64,000 nucleotides of DNA from Antitrichia curtipendula. Lineage: Eukaryota > Streptophyta > Bryopsida > Hypnales > Leucodontaceae. Position 1 is the first letter of the stretch. Every line of letters starts with the position of its first letter. The position numbers and the translations under genes were made by a program. Location of the stretch: positions 24,942,696-25,006,695 of the forward strand of contig OX579638.1 of the NCBI GenBank assembly GCA_951230915.1, in the 5' to 3' direction. This document shows, piece by piece, positions 20,845-32,180 of the stretch. The notes below the pieces were generated by a model. That model was not told the origin of the DNA, ran no database searches, and was given only the letters and a program-made list of their open reading frames with translations.

Positions 20845-21564
20845 ATGCCGAGTGGCAACAAAGGAAGTTGTTCAAAAAGCCTTATCAAAGGCAAAGTTGT
20901 TCTTAATGTAGAGGAACGGGAACAAGAGTCTTTTTTGAAATCAGAAGCTCATTTGAAAGAGTCAATTTTGCCAAACTTGTCTTGGGATGTGCCGTTTGAT
21001 TTATAGGGGCTTCCAACAGAGTTGAGAGAGAGGCTAGTTGTGTTGGCACCATGTTTGTTAGGGAGAGCAAAGGCGGTTTATGACGAGGAGTTCTTCCATA
21101 GGGTGGTAGAACTCTGCAAGCGGAGGGTTGTTCGCCAAAAGAAGTGACGGAGAGCATGGTTCCAGCAAACCTGTATAAGGACAATTGGCCTCGTGGGGAG
21201 GGTGCCAATAAGACGAGGTATTTGATCGAAAAGTGTTGGGACCTTAAAGCCTAGGAAACATACTTGAGAATTTACCAACGAATATACGGTGACTCTCCCA
21301 ACAACAAAGCGTTTAGCTAGACGTTCTTGCACGCATGTGTCTTCTACCATTAAGACAATGGGCGCAAGAACAAGGTTAATTGGGCAGCGGCAGTTGCCAA
21401 GGTGACAGAGGAGCATCAAAATCATAAGCACAACAATCTGCTCAAGTTGGGCCCTCCAACATTGAAGCAACAGCTTGTGTGTATCGTGAAGGAAAACTAT
21501 GAATACTTTATTGAGCACGGTGGACTTCAATACAGTGGAGGTGGAGAAACTGGCGTGCGGAAGG
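20845..21564 (+). pseudogene. Decayed ORF of unknown function abutting the LTR-like repeat
   Basis: The frame starts at ATG 20845 (MPSGNKGSCSKSLIKGK), meets a stop at 21004-21006, and stays open to about 21145 (LPTELRERLVVLAPCLLGRA and on). After a frameshift a second frame runs to 21564 with three further stops, ending with WAAAVAKVTEEHQNHKHNN and EHGGLQYSGGGETGVRK. The amino-acid composition is protein-like for about 230 codons. The coding-like sequence stops exactly where the LTR-like repeat begins (TGTGAGC at 21565). This may be an insertion junction, or AAG|GTGTGAG may be a splice donor. I do not recognise a family; a transposon protein is likely from context. Confidence 0.4.
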
Positions 21565-24500
21565 TGTGAGCTCTCAATTCATCACTTGAGACTCATAGTT
21601 GGTGTTTTTTTTCAAACTTCGCAGTTTAAGTCATAATTATACATAAAAAATCCTAAAAAGAGTGTAAAACCAAATCAAGTGTGTCACATACCAATCTAGT
21701 ATTTGGTCTATAATAGAGTGTTTTCCCTAGAATAACCCTAAATTCCACTTGTACATAGATTAGATCTACGGAATTAGTGGGAATTGCTAGGTGTGAGGGT
21801 TCTTACTCAAAATAGCCTTAATCCATGTGACACGCAACTGTAGTAGCTAAATTGGTCTAAGTTAAGTCCATAGAGGTCCCTAGACAGATGCCCAAAGATA
21901 GGTTTTAGTTTCCCCATTTCAATGACAAAATAGTGAAACCCCAATTGTTAGCTTGCAGGTGTCACTTCTTCATGATGGACAAGCAATGGAATCTGTGGCC
22001 ACCGGATTGTGATCTTGGTTCAAAAACATATCAAGTGGTCGGAAGCGAAATCCATTTGCCAAGATTTCCCTGCATGTGGAAGATTCCCTAATTGCCAATA
22101 AATACAAGGAATTGGGGTTTTGCCCTCCTTGCCAAAAATGTGTTAGTAAAGACATGAGCTGACACATCTCTTGGAAAACTCCATAAGAGGTTCCCCAAGA
22201 AGTTTCAGAAGTTTCAGGATTACAGAGATACCCCTTCCAAACGGTCAACCACCTAAAAGCGGGCCTAGAAGCCTGATGAAAAATTCCTGGAAATTATCCC
22301 AGGCGTGGTAAAATCTCACTAAAAATTAATATAGAGTCTTTTATGCTAATAATACGTTCCAATAAGTTTTGTGACATTCTGATAGCAGCAAGTACCCAAA
22401 CCGGCCAGATTCTTCGGGAATTAATCATATGGTAGGGTCCCCACGACGTTGACCGGCATTCCGGGGGCATACGACGGCAAAACAAAGCCAACAAGGAGTC
22501 TTTTCCTACTCCCTTATACCTACCAAAGACCCTAAGCTAGAAATTTACTACAACTTGGTTTTTAATCTAGGCTAGCTTTTGATGGGTTTTAGGTCTCAAT
22601 ACATGGGTTGAGGTTCTAGGACTAGTGACGGCAATTTAGACCCAATGGCACAACCCGTTTGACATTTGGAGTTGACTTCCAAAAGTTAGGATGTTGGTCC
22701 AACATAGATGGTAGGTAGTCAAATTTTAGGGATTAGGATGAAAATCTTTGAGGATGAGGATGAAAATCCAAGTTGACAAGGCTACTAGTAGGATTTAGGG
22801 GGAGAGTGGGCCCTTGAAAATCTATATAAGGGCCTCACTTACCTCTCTAAAATCACCCCTTAGGTTCATTTTGAACCACCTTGTTTATGTTGGGTCCATT
22901 TATTTGGATTTTTGGCCGTTTTCCGACCACGTTACTAACTTGTAGTGTTTTTTGAGTATTTTAGGCTTCTTTTTTTGCTCTTTCTTGAGCCTTGAAGGAC
23001 TTTGGGGTCCTGTCAAGTCTTATTTCGTGTTCTACTGTTCTTGAGTGTTACACGTTCATTTGATGTTTTTGTACTAACTCTTGTTGTTGTTTTTTGGAGT
23101 TGTATTCTTTGTTGTTTTTCTTCAATCTTTGAAGAACCTTATAGTTGTTACTAATCCTAAAGAATCCTTCATTTATGACTGGTGGTGCCGCTTAGGGAGG
23201 GCCTTTAGTTGTTGGTTTTCTTTATTATAGTTCGTACTAGCCTTCTACTAACTTGTCGTGTTGTACTAACACTTTGTTTGAACACTTTGTTGAATGATTT
23301 ATGCTTAGATTAACACCTTGTTCATCTTTTGTTATTGTTTGCTAACTAGTTTTTGCCACATACGACAAAGCCTTGGTAAAATTGTCATAGAAATTCTTTT
23401 GTGTTTAAAAACATGGCAAAGCTTTGAACCCCCTTTTGTACCATTTTTTTTGTTATTAAACCGTTTGACTGTGTTAGTGGAAGTTTGGCCAAGTTGGCTA
23501 TTTCTTTGTAATAATTTTTATTAGGACCAAAGTCAAAGCTTAAGTCAGACCACCTAGATGAAGAGTCAAGTCAGATGTTAGTATAGAATCCTATAGTACA
23601 CGCTTTGAAGATTCCAAAAACATAAAATACTTAAAAAACGGAGTCAAAATAATGAGTTATGAGCGGATGAAGTTTTTAAGCACCTATTAGTGGTTCAACT
23701 TCATCCATGCATAACTTCTACGAGGAAGGTCCGATTTGGAAGTGCCTAATCAATTTGGAAAGCTGATTTTAGCCTCTAGAAAAAAAATATTTAAAATATT
23801 TAAAAATAGTAACTTGTCAAAAGTTAGACCGAGAGCCAGAATACAAAAAAGTAGAATTAGGGAGAAGGAATTTAACAGTTAGAAGAAAAAATTAGAGGAT
23901 AGAAACATCAATTAGAATCAAAGAGGTAGAAGGGAAGAGGGAGAATAGAAAGAACACTTCCATGCATCACACTTGCAAACAAGCACTTCCAACTCTCTCA
24001 CCAGCAAAACAAAACGATAAGAATGGAAGGAGATTAGAGGAGAAGGGATGAAGTAGGAGAAGAAAGAGGAGAGACGATAAATAGTAGCCTAAGCCGTAGG
24101 ATTAGGTAGACCTAGGGAGAAATCTAGGGAATTTGTGGTGATCGTTAGGAGGAGAATTAATATGACGGAAATGGGAGTTGTGTGAGAGGTAGTTGGAGGA
24201 CCATTAAAACATGATGTAAAAGAATAGTGGGGAAAGAAAAAGGAAAAGAGAAGCGAACGGAAACCAACTAGCTCCATTCACAACACAAACCACCTCCACT
24301 GTTCAAAAGAAAACCACACCAAGCCACCGGAGGGCAGCAACAAGGGTATAATGGTAAGAGTTGGGAGCCTCGATAATCTCCTCTACGGCTTGCAGTTTGA
24401 GGTGGGCCACTAAATCCCCTCTTTTTTCGCATAAATTCACTTAAATTAGAGGCTAAAAGCTAGGGCCAAGAGCTAGAGTAGGCAAGAAAGGAAGTCATAT

Positions 24501-25140
24501 TATAATTGAATGTAAAATGTTGTAGTACAAGTTTGTGGAATTTTGAAAAGTCAACATTCATCAAAATTGGAGTCAGAATAAAGAAGTTACATGCGGATGA
24601 AGTCTTGCATGCAATTTGGATGAAATGAATCTAGACTCATCCAAGGGGGATGAAATCGGGAATCTGGGATGGTTAAAAAACCCTAAGAAGTAAAAGTGAA
24701 ATTTAGAAGTAACTTAGAAAGGAAAATTAGTAGTAATTAGTGGATGAAGTTTTAAACACCAATTAGCAGTCAAAATTCATTTGGCCGTAACTTTTGATAG
24801 GAGTGTTAGATTTGGGTAAATTTTAGGTTTCCAGAAATGACATGAAGTGCTCTGTGACTTGAAATTTCTAAATTTGGACTATCCTTGCTTATACATCAAA
24901 CCATTCGTGGCCTCAATTGCCGATTACCTCTAGTTAAATCCCCACCAGGATTCTAACCCTAGGGGCCAATCATGCGAGGTTTCGATGATTAGGCATTAAT
25001 AAAAAAGATCCATTGCTTGGAAGGCACAATGGATTTATGCTTAGACACCCGCTAGGATAGAGATGATTTTGTAGGATCCTAGAACTTGGTTGTGTACGTC
25101 TATTTACCGGGGGTGGGTAAATAAATGCCCATAGCTGGAC
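21565..25140 (+). mobile_element. LTR-element-like repeat, copy A (LTR about 21565-23178 plus internal DNA)
   Basis: This stretch aligns by eye, along its length, with the reverse complement of 26620-30838. It begins TGTGAGCT, has a TATA box (CTATATAAGG, 22823-22832) about 1.26 kb in, and reaches a TGG-starting motif (TGGTGGTGCCGCTTAGGG) at 23180. In copy B the equivalent is TGGCGATGCCGCTCTAGGGG. A TG start, an internal TATA box and a TGG primer-binding-like site fit an LTR of about 1.6 kb. Downstream internal DNA carries no gag or pol reading frame. Features such as GACGATAAATAGTAGCCTA (24073) and the block at 25001-25032 match copy B. I infer a non-autonomous or decayed LTR retroelement; no paired LTR in the same orientation is visible. 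Confidence 0.6.
22823..22832 (+). promoter_or_regulatory. TATA box of LTR-like copy A
   Basis: CTATATAAGG precedes a C/T-rich tract (CCTCACTTACCTCTCT). The equivalent place in copy B (29563-29573, minus strand) reads CCTATTTAAGG followed by TCTCTCTAG. Conservation of position in both diverged copies supports a former LTR promoter. Confidence 0.5.
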
Positions 25141-25739
25141 TCAAATTTTTGCAAGTCAAGACAGTTGAAGCCAAATAAGGAGTTAAAAAGGTCGGAAAGA
25201 AAGGCATGTTTTAAAAAAAAAGCAAAACTCCAATGGCGGGAATGACAGTAAGCCTTCACCAATTGTCAAGTATTACTCATCCAATCACATATTGAACAAC
25301 AAGTGTTGCATTTTGTTTCCAATGAGATGATGATCACATTGCATCATAATGATCACGATAACAGCACATGCTTTTGGCCAGTAACTTGCAACCTTTTGGG
25401 CCATTATGCCATGCTGGCCCAACTACTTTAGTGGTTCTTGTACCATGGAAATTTACTAATCTCTGATGATAATTCACAGGCACTGAGTGGGTTCATTTGG
25501 TTCCTAATGCAAGATTTTTATTTAATTTTTAGGATTTTCTACTTCTACATTGGTCTAAACTTCTAATATTTAAAAAAAATCTCCAAATCACAAACAAATT
25601 ACACCATTAACTTCAAAAGGCCATTCTTAGCACACAAGATCCCCTTCTTTTCATTACATAAAATTACAAAAATCTAACACCAAGTTTAAACAAAAATAGT
25701 GTAAAAATCAAATTATTGGAGTTTATCTTTCTTGAAAAA
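25141..25739. other. Loop of the inverted pair, no gene
   Basis: AT-rich DNA between copy A and LTR fragment C. No frame, RNA gene or ordered repeat recognised. Confidence 0.4.
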
Positions 25740-26345
25740 ATGACTAGCCTAGGTTATTTGAAAGATATATAGGAGTCAAAAAAGACCCTGATTTTACCTT
25801 GTTCTAATTACATATGCTCCCAGAACACCGGTCAACTCTACAAATATTTTTCAATTTTGCTAGAATTAAATAACCTTGCTAGTTCTAGTACATATTGGTG
25901 TTGAAACTCTTTGAAACTTGATAGGGCATGTTTCTAGTATAAAACAAGCTATCTGAATTTTTAGTGAGATTTTATTGCAACTTGGGTAATTTCTACAAAT
26001 TTTCCATCATTGGTTTGAGCATTTGATTGTTTGAAAGAGGATCTGCCGTAAGTCAAGAGACTTCAAGAATTTTTATAAAACTTCTTATAAAATCCCATAA
26101 TAGATGTGTGGGCTCATATTTTTACCTTGCACATTTGAAGAAAGAGATTAAAATCTTGCTATCACCTTTAATTATCAATGCCCAAAGAATCTTTTCGCAG
26201 AGAGGAATTTTGGCAAACCGATTTTGGGCAAACTCATTTTGCCGATGGATCCTAATATGATTGCAACTTTAGAACATCTTATTTCCATTGTAGATGCCTT
26301 TTTTTGGTCCATTGTAAGTTTTTAAAACATATAAGCTAACAATTG
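25740..26345 (-). mobile_element. LTR fragment C, diverged
   Basis: Matches the minus-strand LTR of copy B over landmarks in the same order: ACTAGCCTAGG (25741), TTTTTAGTGAGATTTTATTGC (25959; B has TTTTTAGTGAGATTTTCTGGC at 30108), TGGGTAATTTC, CAAACCGATTTTG (26215) and GCTAACAATT (26333). It lies between the two inverted arms. Position and orientation would suit a 3' LTR of copy B, but it looks more diverged from B than A is, so I do not assign it. Confidence 0.5.
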
Positions 26346-27049
26346 AATTTTTTACTAATTCTCAGAACAACTAAGAAACAAAAATCTATCTCTAGAGAAT
26401 GACTTAAAATATTCCATTGGGGATATTTTGATTTAGGAGTTTGTTTTTATAGTTACTTTTGTATTTGCTAATATTTATAAAAAAATTGGATACAAAAGAT
26501 TCTACATACATTGGTTATCCGGTTGTGAGCACGACCTCAAACCTAATGAGGTCAATCAAAGACCTAGAATATAGAAGATTAGGGCTTACAAATTATTCTC
26601 CAAGTTTGTAGCATCTATAGCATGCTGTGGGCGCAAGATTATCCACCCTTGGTAATCAGGCGAACACCGACCAGGTTCTATGCCTTTATCCACCTTTTAA
26701 ATATATGGGGGGGTTGTGAGCGCGGTCCATTGTGCCTTCCAAGCAATGGATCTTTTTTGCTAACGTCTCCTAAGTGTCGTAGATGGCAGCGAATCTACTA
26801 GAGATACATGGGTAACTAACAGGCTAACTACAATGACCGGGGTTGATAGTAGAATCCTAAAGTCCTAACTATCTATCCTATGTCTAGGGTTGGCTAGGTA
26901 GTTGGCGTCATTTCTAATATCCCTAACTACGTGAAAGGGGAACCCTCACGTTCCTTCCGTGAAGCTTTAAGGCTATCTTTGGAGGTTTTACACTTCTCTT
27001 TGAAGTTTTAACTCTACATGCTAATCCCAAGCTTAGTTTTTACTCTAAG

Positions 27050-27510
27050 TTCCAACTTCCAAATGTAACTCTAGATTTTGACCCCCGAGTGCTAACTCTC
27101 ATTTTTACTTCCCATTTTGACTTTATGGTTTGACTTTTATCCTCGGGTTTTTACTCCTAGAATTAACCCTAAATTTTTATTCCTAGCATTAATCCTAACT
27201 TTTTACTCCTAAATTAACTCTAGATGGTTATTCCTAATTTAACTCTAAATTTTTATTCCTAGAGTTAACCCTAACTTTTTACTCCTAAATTAATTCTAGA
27301 TTGTTACCCCTAAATTTAACTCTAAATTTTCACTCTTACAGTTAACCCTAACTTTTTACTCCTAAATTTAACTCTAAATTTTGACTTCTAGAATTAACCC
27401 AACTTTTTACTCCTAAATTAACTTTAGATTGTTACTTCTAATTTAACTCTAGTTGTTGACTCCTAATTTAGCTCTAAATTTTTACTCCTAGAATTAACCC
27501 TAATTTAACA
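27050..27510. repeat. Degenerate tandem repeat (TTTTTACTCCTAAATTAACTC)
   Basis: About a dozen imperfect units alternate 'aactctaaatttttattcctagagttaaccctaac' with 'tttttactcctaaatta'. Spacing is irregular, roughly 35-50 bp. It lies within copy B and explains the absence of open frames there. Confidence 0.7.
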
Positions 27511-28289
27511 CCCCCAAATCTAATACATACTTGTACTAATCAAGGCTTGCTTAATCATGTGTCAGAACTAATTAAAGAATCAACGCTAATTAGGAAAAAA
27601 CACCAGGGATTGATTCAAAAACTCACCTTGTCACTGCTAGTGTCAGAATTAATTTCATCCCTATCCACGTACACATCTTCATGCTCCATGGTGGTCCTTG
27701 GTCTTGGTTGAATTTTCACAAAGCTCACCGCTTATGTTTCAAAAATTAGGACCCCGTGCGATCTAAATCTCTTCTTTCCCTTTCTCTTTCTTTCTCCTTC
27801 CCTTCTTTCTTCTTTTCTTTCCCTTTTTACACTAACACTATTCTACCTAAACTTTTATGGGTGTCTTACACTATAGATTCAAACCCCAAGGAGGTTTTAA
27901 TGTCCCTCCTACCCTCTTACACTACCTTGTCCTTGTGTCATCCTAATCCTACCTCTTAATGGTCACTATGAATTCTCGAGATTTTCCTCCTAACACCTAC
28001 TTAGCTAAACCTAGGTCACTATTTATTGTCTCTCTCTCCCTTCTTCTATTTCACCATATCTTCCTCTAATCCTCATTTATTCTTGTGGGCTTCAATTTGG
28101 TGTAGGGCGAGAGGTGATATGTGAGGGTTGTATGCAGGGTTTTCTTCCAAGACAATTGAATGTGCGGCCTCTTTTTTTTCCCCTTTTCTCTCTTTTTCCC
28201 CTTTCCCTCTTGGTATTTTGAGGTAGTGTTTTTTTTTTTCTTAAGATAACTCAACCCTTAGACTTAGATCTAGAACCCGAATTGAAGAA

Positions 28290-28560
28290 ACCCCCCAAAA
28301 AAGGAGAGGACCTCGACTCCCTGGACCCCCTGGACTCCCTGGACTACCCAGCTGCGATCCAGCGACCCCCCTCTGCGACCCAGCAACCCCCTCTGCGATC
28401 AGCGACCCCCTCTTGTGACCAGCGACCCCAGCGACCACAGAACTGAGCTCCGTCCCTTGACTGAAGCCCCGCCCCTCAGACTAAAGCCCGACTCCCTGAA
28501 TGAAGCCCCGATTCCTTAGCTGAAGCCCCGATCCCTTAGACTGAAGCCCGATTCTTTAAC
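28290..28560. repeat. C-rich degenerate tandem repeats
   Basis: Three consecutive short arrays: CTGGACCCC/CTGGACTCC (28310-28345), GCGACCC/CAGCGACCCCC (28355-28440), and (T)GAAGCCCCGAT/CCC (28455-28560, about 24-bp units on GACTGAAGCCCCG). This is a local GC-rich island in AT-rich DNA, inside copy B. Confidence 0.75.
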
Positions 28561-30838
28561 TAGACAAGGGGTTTTGGCTGGGTCGGTCTTTTATGAATTG
28601 GAATTCTGGGTGTTGGGCTCGGGTTGAACTTGGGTTGGGTTTAACTTGGGGTTGGATTTTTTGCAATAATAACTAAGGCTTGCCAAATCGTGGGGAACTA
28701 GGTGCCAGAACTAAGGGAAACCGGACTTGTTGGGTTAAGACAACGGAAACTAGGCGGCTACAACTTGACAATTGGACTTCTCTACAAACCTAAATATCTT
28801 GGAAGCTAAACTCTGGAGGTTTCCACAAAGTTCTTGGAAACTAGACTTTGGAACGAGACACCGGAAAGGGCCAAGGTTTTGCCGCTAGGTTGGTTTTAAC
28901 ACCAACTTTAGGACTTTTTGGCACTATAGGGGTTCAAAGCTCCGCCGCCTAACTTTTAACACGCACTTTAGGACTCCAAATCTTGTTTACAAGTTCAAAG
29001 CTTTGTCATTCCCACGAGGGTCTACACGATGAGAGAAACTTTAGGAGAGGGAAAGGTAAGGACGCTCCCAAGACAACTACACGTAAGTTCAAAGCTTCGC
29101 CGTCCCGGAGGGGGACCCACTCAACAGGGAAATATCAGCAGAGGGATGTCAGAAATTTACATATAGAAAACACGCGAGTTAAGGCCACGTGGCCACCCAA
29201 AGCTCATATGCTAAAGACCCCCTAGAGCGGCATCGCCAAGGTACGGTGGGGGATTGCTTTAGGATTAGTACAAGATCCACAAAAAGACTCCCAACCCCAC
29301 AAAGGTTAGCTCACAAGGACACAAGGAGGACATACAATGTATAAGAAGACGCTCAATCTTACAACAAGAGCACCAGGAGTACAAAGCAAGGTAGAAGGAC
29401 CCCCAAGGACCTTCAAAGCTTGACAAACAACAACAAAAGGAGCAAAAAGTGCTCCAAAAACACCATAGAGGTTTTTGGCTTCAAACGCCAAAATATCCAA
29501 AATAACTTGGACCTACGGACCCAAAATAAGAATTGGGGGTGTTCTAGAGAGAAAAATAGGGACCTTAAATAGGTTTCCAAGACCCCACCCCTCCCTCAAG
29601 AGTTCTAAGGTAACCTTATCAACTTGGATTTTCATCCTCATCTTCAAAGATTTTCATCCTAATCCTACAAAACTACTTTTACCTATCTACGTTGGACGAA
29701 CCTCCTAACTTTTGGAGATTAACTCCAAACGTCAAAAGGACTGCGTTGTTGGATCCAGAACGCCGTGTTTAATCCAAAATCCCCCAACCCCCCATACCGA
29801 GGCCAAAAAACCATTGTAGGCTAATTTAGTTTAAAAACCAAATCGTGGTAAAATCCTAGATCTTGGGGGTCTCCTATTTTGAGAAATGTGAATAGCCTAG
29901 GGTCTCTGGTAGGTGTGAGAGAGTCGGAAAGGACTCTTCGTTGACTTCGTTTTGCCATCGTATGGTCCCGGGATGCCGGTCAACACGGCGGGGACCCCGC
30001 CACGTGATTAATTCCCAAGGAATCTTGCCGGTTCAGGTACTTGCCGCTATCGGAATGTCGTGAAACTTCACGGAGCGCATTATTAACATAAAAAAAGCTA
30101 GTCTAATTTTTAGTGAGATTTTCTGGCAACATGGGTAATTTCCATGAAATTCCCGTTGGAGATTACCAAGGTTGACCACCCGCAAAAGGTTCTTCTGCAA
30201 GTCGGAAGATGACGGAATTTTTCACATGACCTCTCAGGGAGTCATGTGAAGGACGTGTAGGTGCGTTTCCGTACCTGGCATGATTGGTCAGTGGAGATGA
30301 AACCGGCCATCTCCTTAAATTAGCGATGGTGCGGGAATCTTTTGCAGATAGAAGAATCTTGACAAATCGATTTTGTCGTTGAACTCTTGGCATGGGATTT
30401 ACCCTAGGACACCATCTTTGGGCTATAGATTCCTCCACGGGCCTGGTCTTGCGTCAATGGCTCTTGCATGCTAACAATCAGGGTTTGGGGAATTCTAAAC
30501 CTAACTCTAGGACCCAACCTAGTGGCCTCGTTGTGGATCCCTCGGACCGACTTAGCCATGAATTGCCACATTCATGGTGGGATTTAGCCCTTTTGGGCCT
30601 ATGTGACTTGAATCCTCCAAATCTAACCATTTCGTTCTTTCTACCTATTTTTAGGCCAAGTTTGGTGGGATTCTAAGTCTAAACACAAATCTAGACCAAA
30701 TACTATAATGGGTATATTACAACCCTATTTTGATTCTACACTCTTTTTATGGCTTTTTGTATATTTTTTTTAACTTTAAATTGCAAATTTCCAAAAAAAT
30801 AATTCTACGGGTCCCAAGTGACAAATTGGAAGCTCACA

Positions 30839-31289
30839 CATGCACACATGTTTTGTAGATGAATTTCCACACATCTTACATTGACATGGTTCTAAACATG
30901 TTGGAGGCACGTAATGGGGCAGCTCCTTGCTGAATTATTGCAAGTACTAGTGGGTCAAAAACTAATTAAGTGGTACCCTAATCATTTTAGAAGTATCCAG
31001 ATGTTTGTAATTTAGAACTTCAAAAAGCTCATAAATGTATTTGGACAAATTTAGATGTTAAATTTGGAAGATGTTGAATAGGTTCTTTGGACTATAAAGT
31101 GCAAGTGGCGCATTTCATATAGACACTAACATTATTATAATACATGTTTTCAAATCCACACTTGGATTGATGTGCTATAGCTAAATTTAATAGTTATTAA
31201 TGAACTTGTCTTGTATTGTAATTGCAATCTCTTTTTTGCTATACTTCTCGTCATGTGACTCTCTTTATTCTCTCCCCTCTTTATAGAAC
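30839..31289. other. AT-rich stretch, nothing recognised
   Basis: No frame longer than 60 codons, no RNA gene, no ordered repeat. Confidence 0.4.
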
Positions 31290-31558
31290 CCGTATCTACG
31301 TTGTCTATATTGACAAACTTCTTGCCTACATTAAGGGGCTCATTGTTTAGATCAAAGGATTGATTGTCTAAGTTGAGAGACTAGCGTCTACCTCGACAGA
31401 CTTACAGTCTTAATCAAGGGACTAGCCGTCTCGCTCAATGAATCAAATTTCTTGTCTAGATTGAGGGACTAACCATTTAGCTCAACCAATTGGCCATCTA
31501 AATTGACAAACTTGTTGCCTAAATCAAGGGATTGGCCGTCTAGGTGAAGAGACTAGCC
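31290..31558. repeat. Degenerate tandem array (about 30-34 bp unit)
   Basis: Variants of CTAGATTGAGGGACTAGCCGTC and 'ctagctcaacgaattg' recur about eight times. The array resumes at 32118-32180 after the MITE, so the MITE interrupted it. Confidence 0.65.
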
Positions 31559-32117
31559 GCTCGGGGAGTTCGTTTAGAGTATCCATTAGAAGCCATGTGT
31601 GAACAAAAATTTGGACCCCCTATATATTTTTTGAATTTTAAATATAAATAAATAAATAAAATATGAATAGATTTTTCTACTTTAAAAATTTATGTTTTGA
31701 ATTATTGATATTTTTATTTGTTAATAATAATTGGTTACAAATTTTTGAAGTAAAAAGACACCCTATAGAACTGAAAAATAACTTTCACACCCCTATTATG
31801 TAAGAAAAAATTGTCTAAAAAATGAAAAAAAATCCTAAAAATAACTCTCTATTGAAAGCTCATTTTGCGTTGAATATTGATTCAATGGTCATCTCAATGT
31901 GTTCTATATAATTATTTGAGTTGAAAAACATGCCATTTTAGTTCATTTTCAACCTCTTCTAGAAATTATTTCATATTTAATTTGAGTTGGAAATTTTGGC
32001 AATAGAAATCTATAGTCATTATTAAACAATGCTCAAAATTTTGGGTTGAACTTATAATTTATTAGAAACCACTTGTATGCACGTGGTTTGTTATAGTAGA
32101 ACTAAGTGCACCCCCCA
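31559..32117. mobile_element. Second copy of the MITE (559 bp)
   Basis: Collinear by eye with the MITE at 18232-18811 over nearly its whole length. Shared landmarks include 'tttatgttttgaattattg', 'aactttcacacc', 'gaatattgat.caat.gtcatct' and 'acatgccattttagttcatttt'. It is flanked by AGACTAGCC (31550-31558) and AGACTAGCT (32118-32126), an 8-of-9 target duplication, inside the tandem array. One end keeps a CACGTG (32080-32085); the other has decayed to CATGTG. Confidence 0.8.
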
Positions 32118-32180
32118 AGACTAGCTACCTAGCTTAATAGACTTGCTATCGAGATTGAAGGACAGTTTGTCTAGCTTGCT

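Larger units (their letters stand above)
26620..30838 (-). mobile_element. LTR-element-like repeat, copy B, inverted relative to copy A
   Basis: Reading on the minus strand, the LTR runs from TGTGAGCT at 30838 to about 29239 (1.6 kb), followed by a TGG-starting motif at 29238 and internal DNA down to about 26620. Homology to copy A is clear by eye in many blocks, for example AAAGAGTGTA...TAGTATTTGGTCTA near the start and GATTAGGATGAAAATCTTTGA before the TATA region. It contains a degenerate TTACTCCTAAATTAAC repeat (27050-27510) and a CCCTG-type repeat (28290-28560) lacking a counterpart in copy A. No protein-coding frame is supported. Confidence 0.6.

Noticed and set aside
31290..31570. CRISPR-like array of repeats and spacers
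   Set aside because: Units are degenerate and adjacent without unique spacers, and the genome is eukaryotic.
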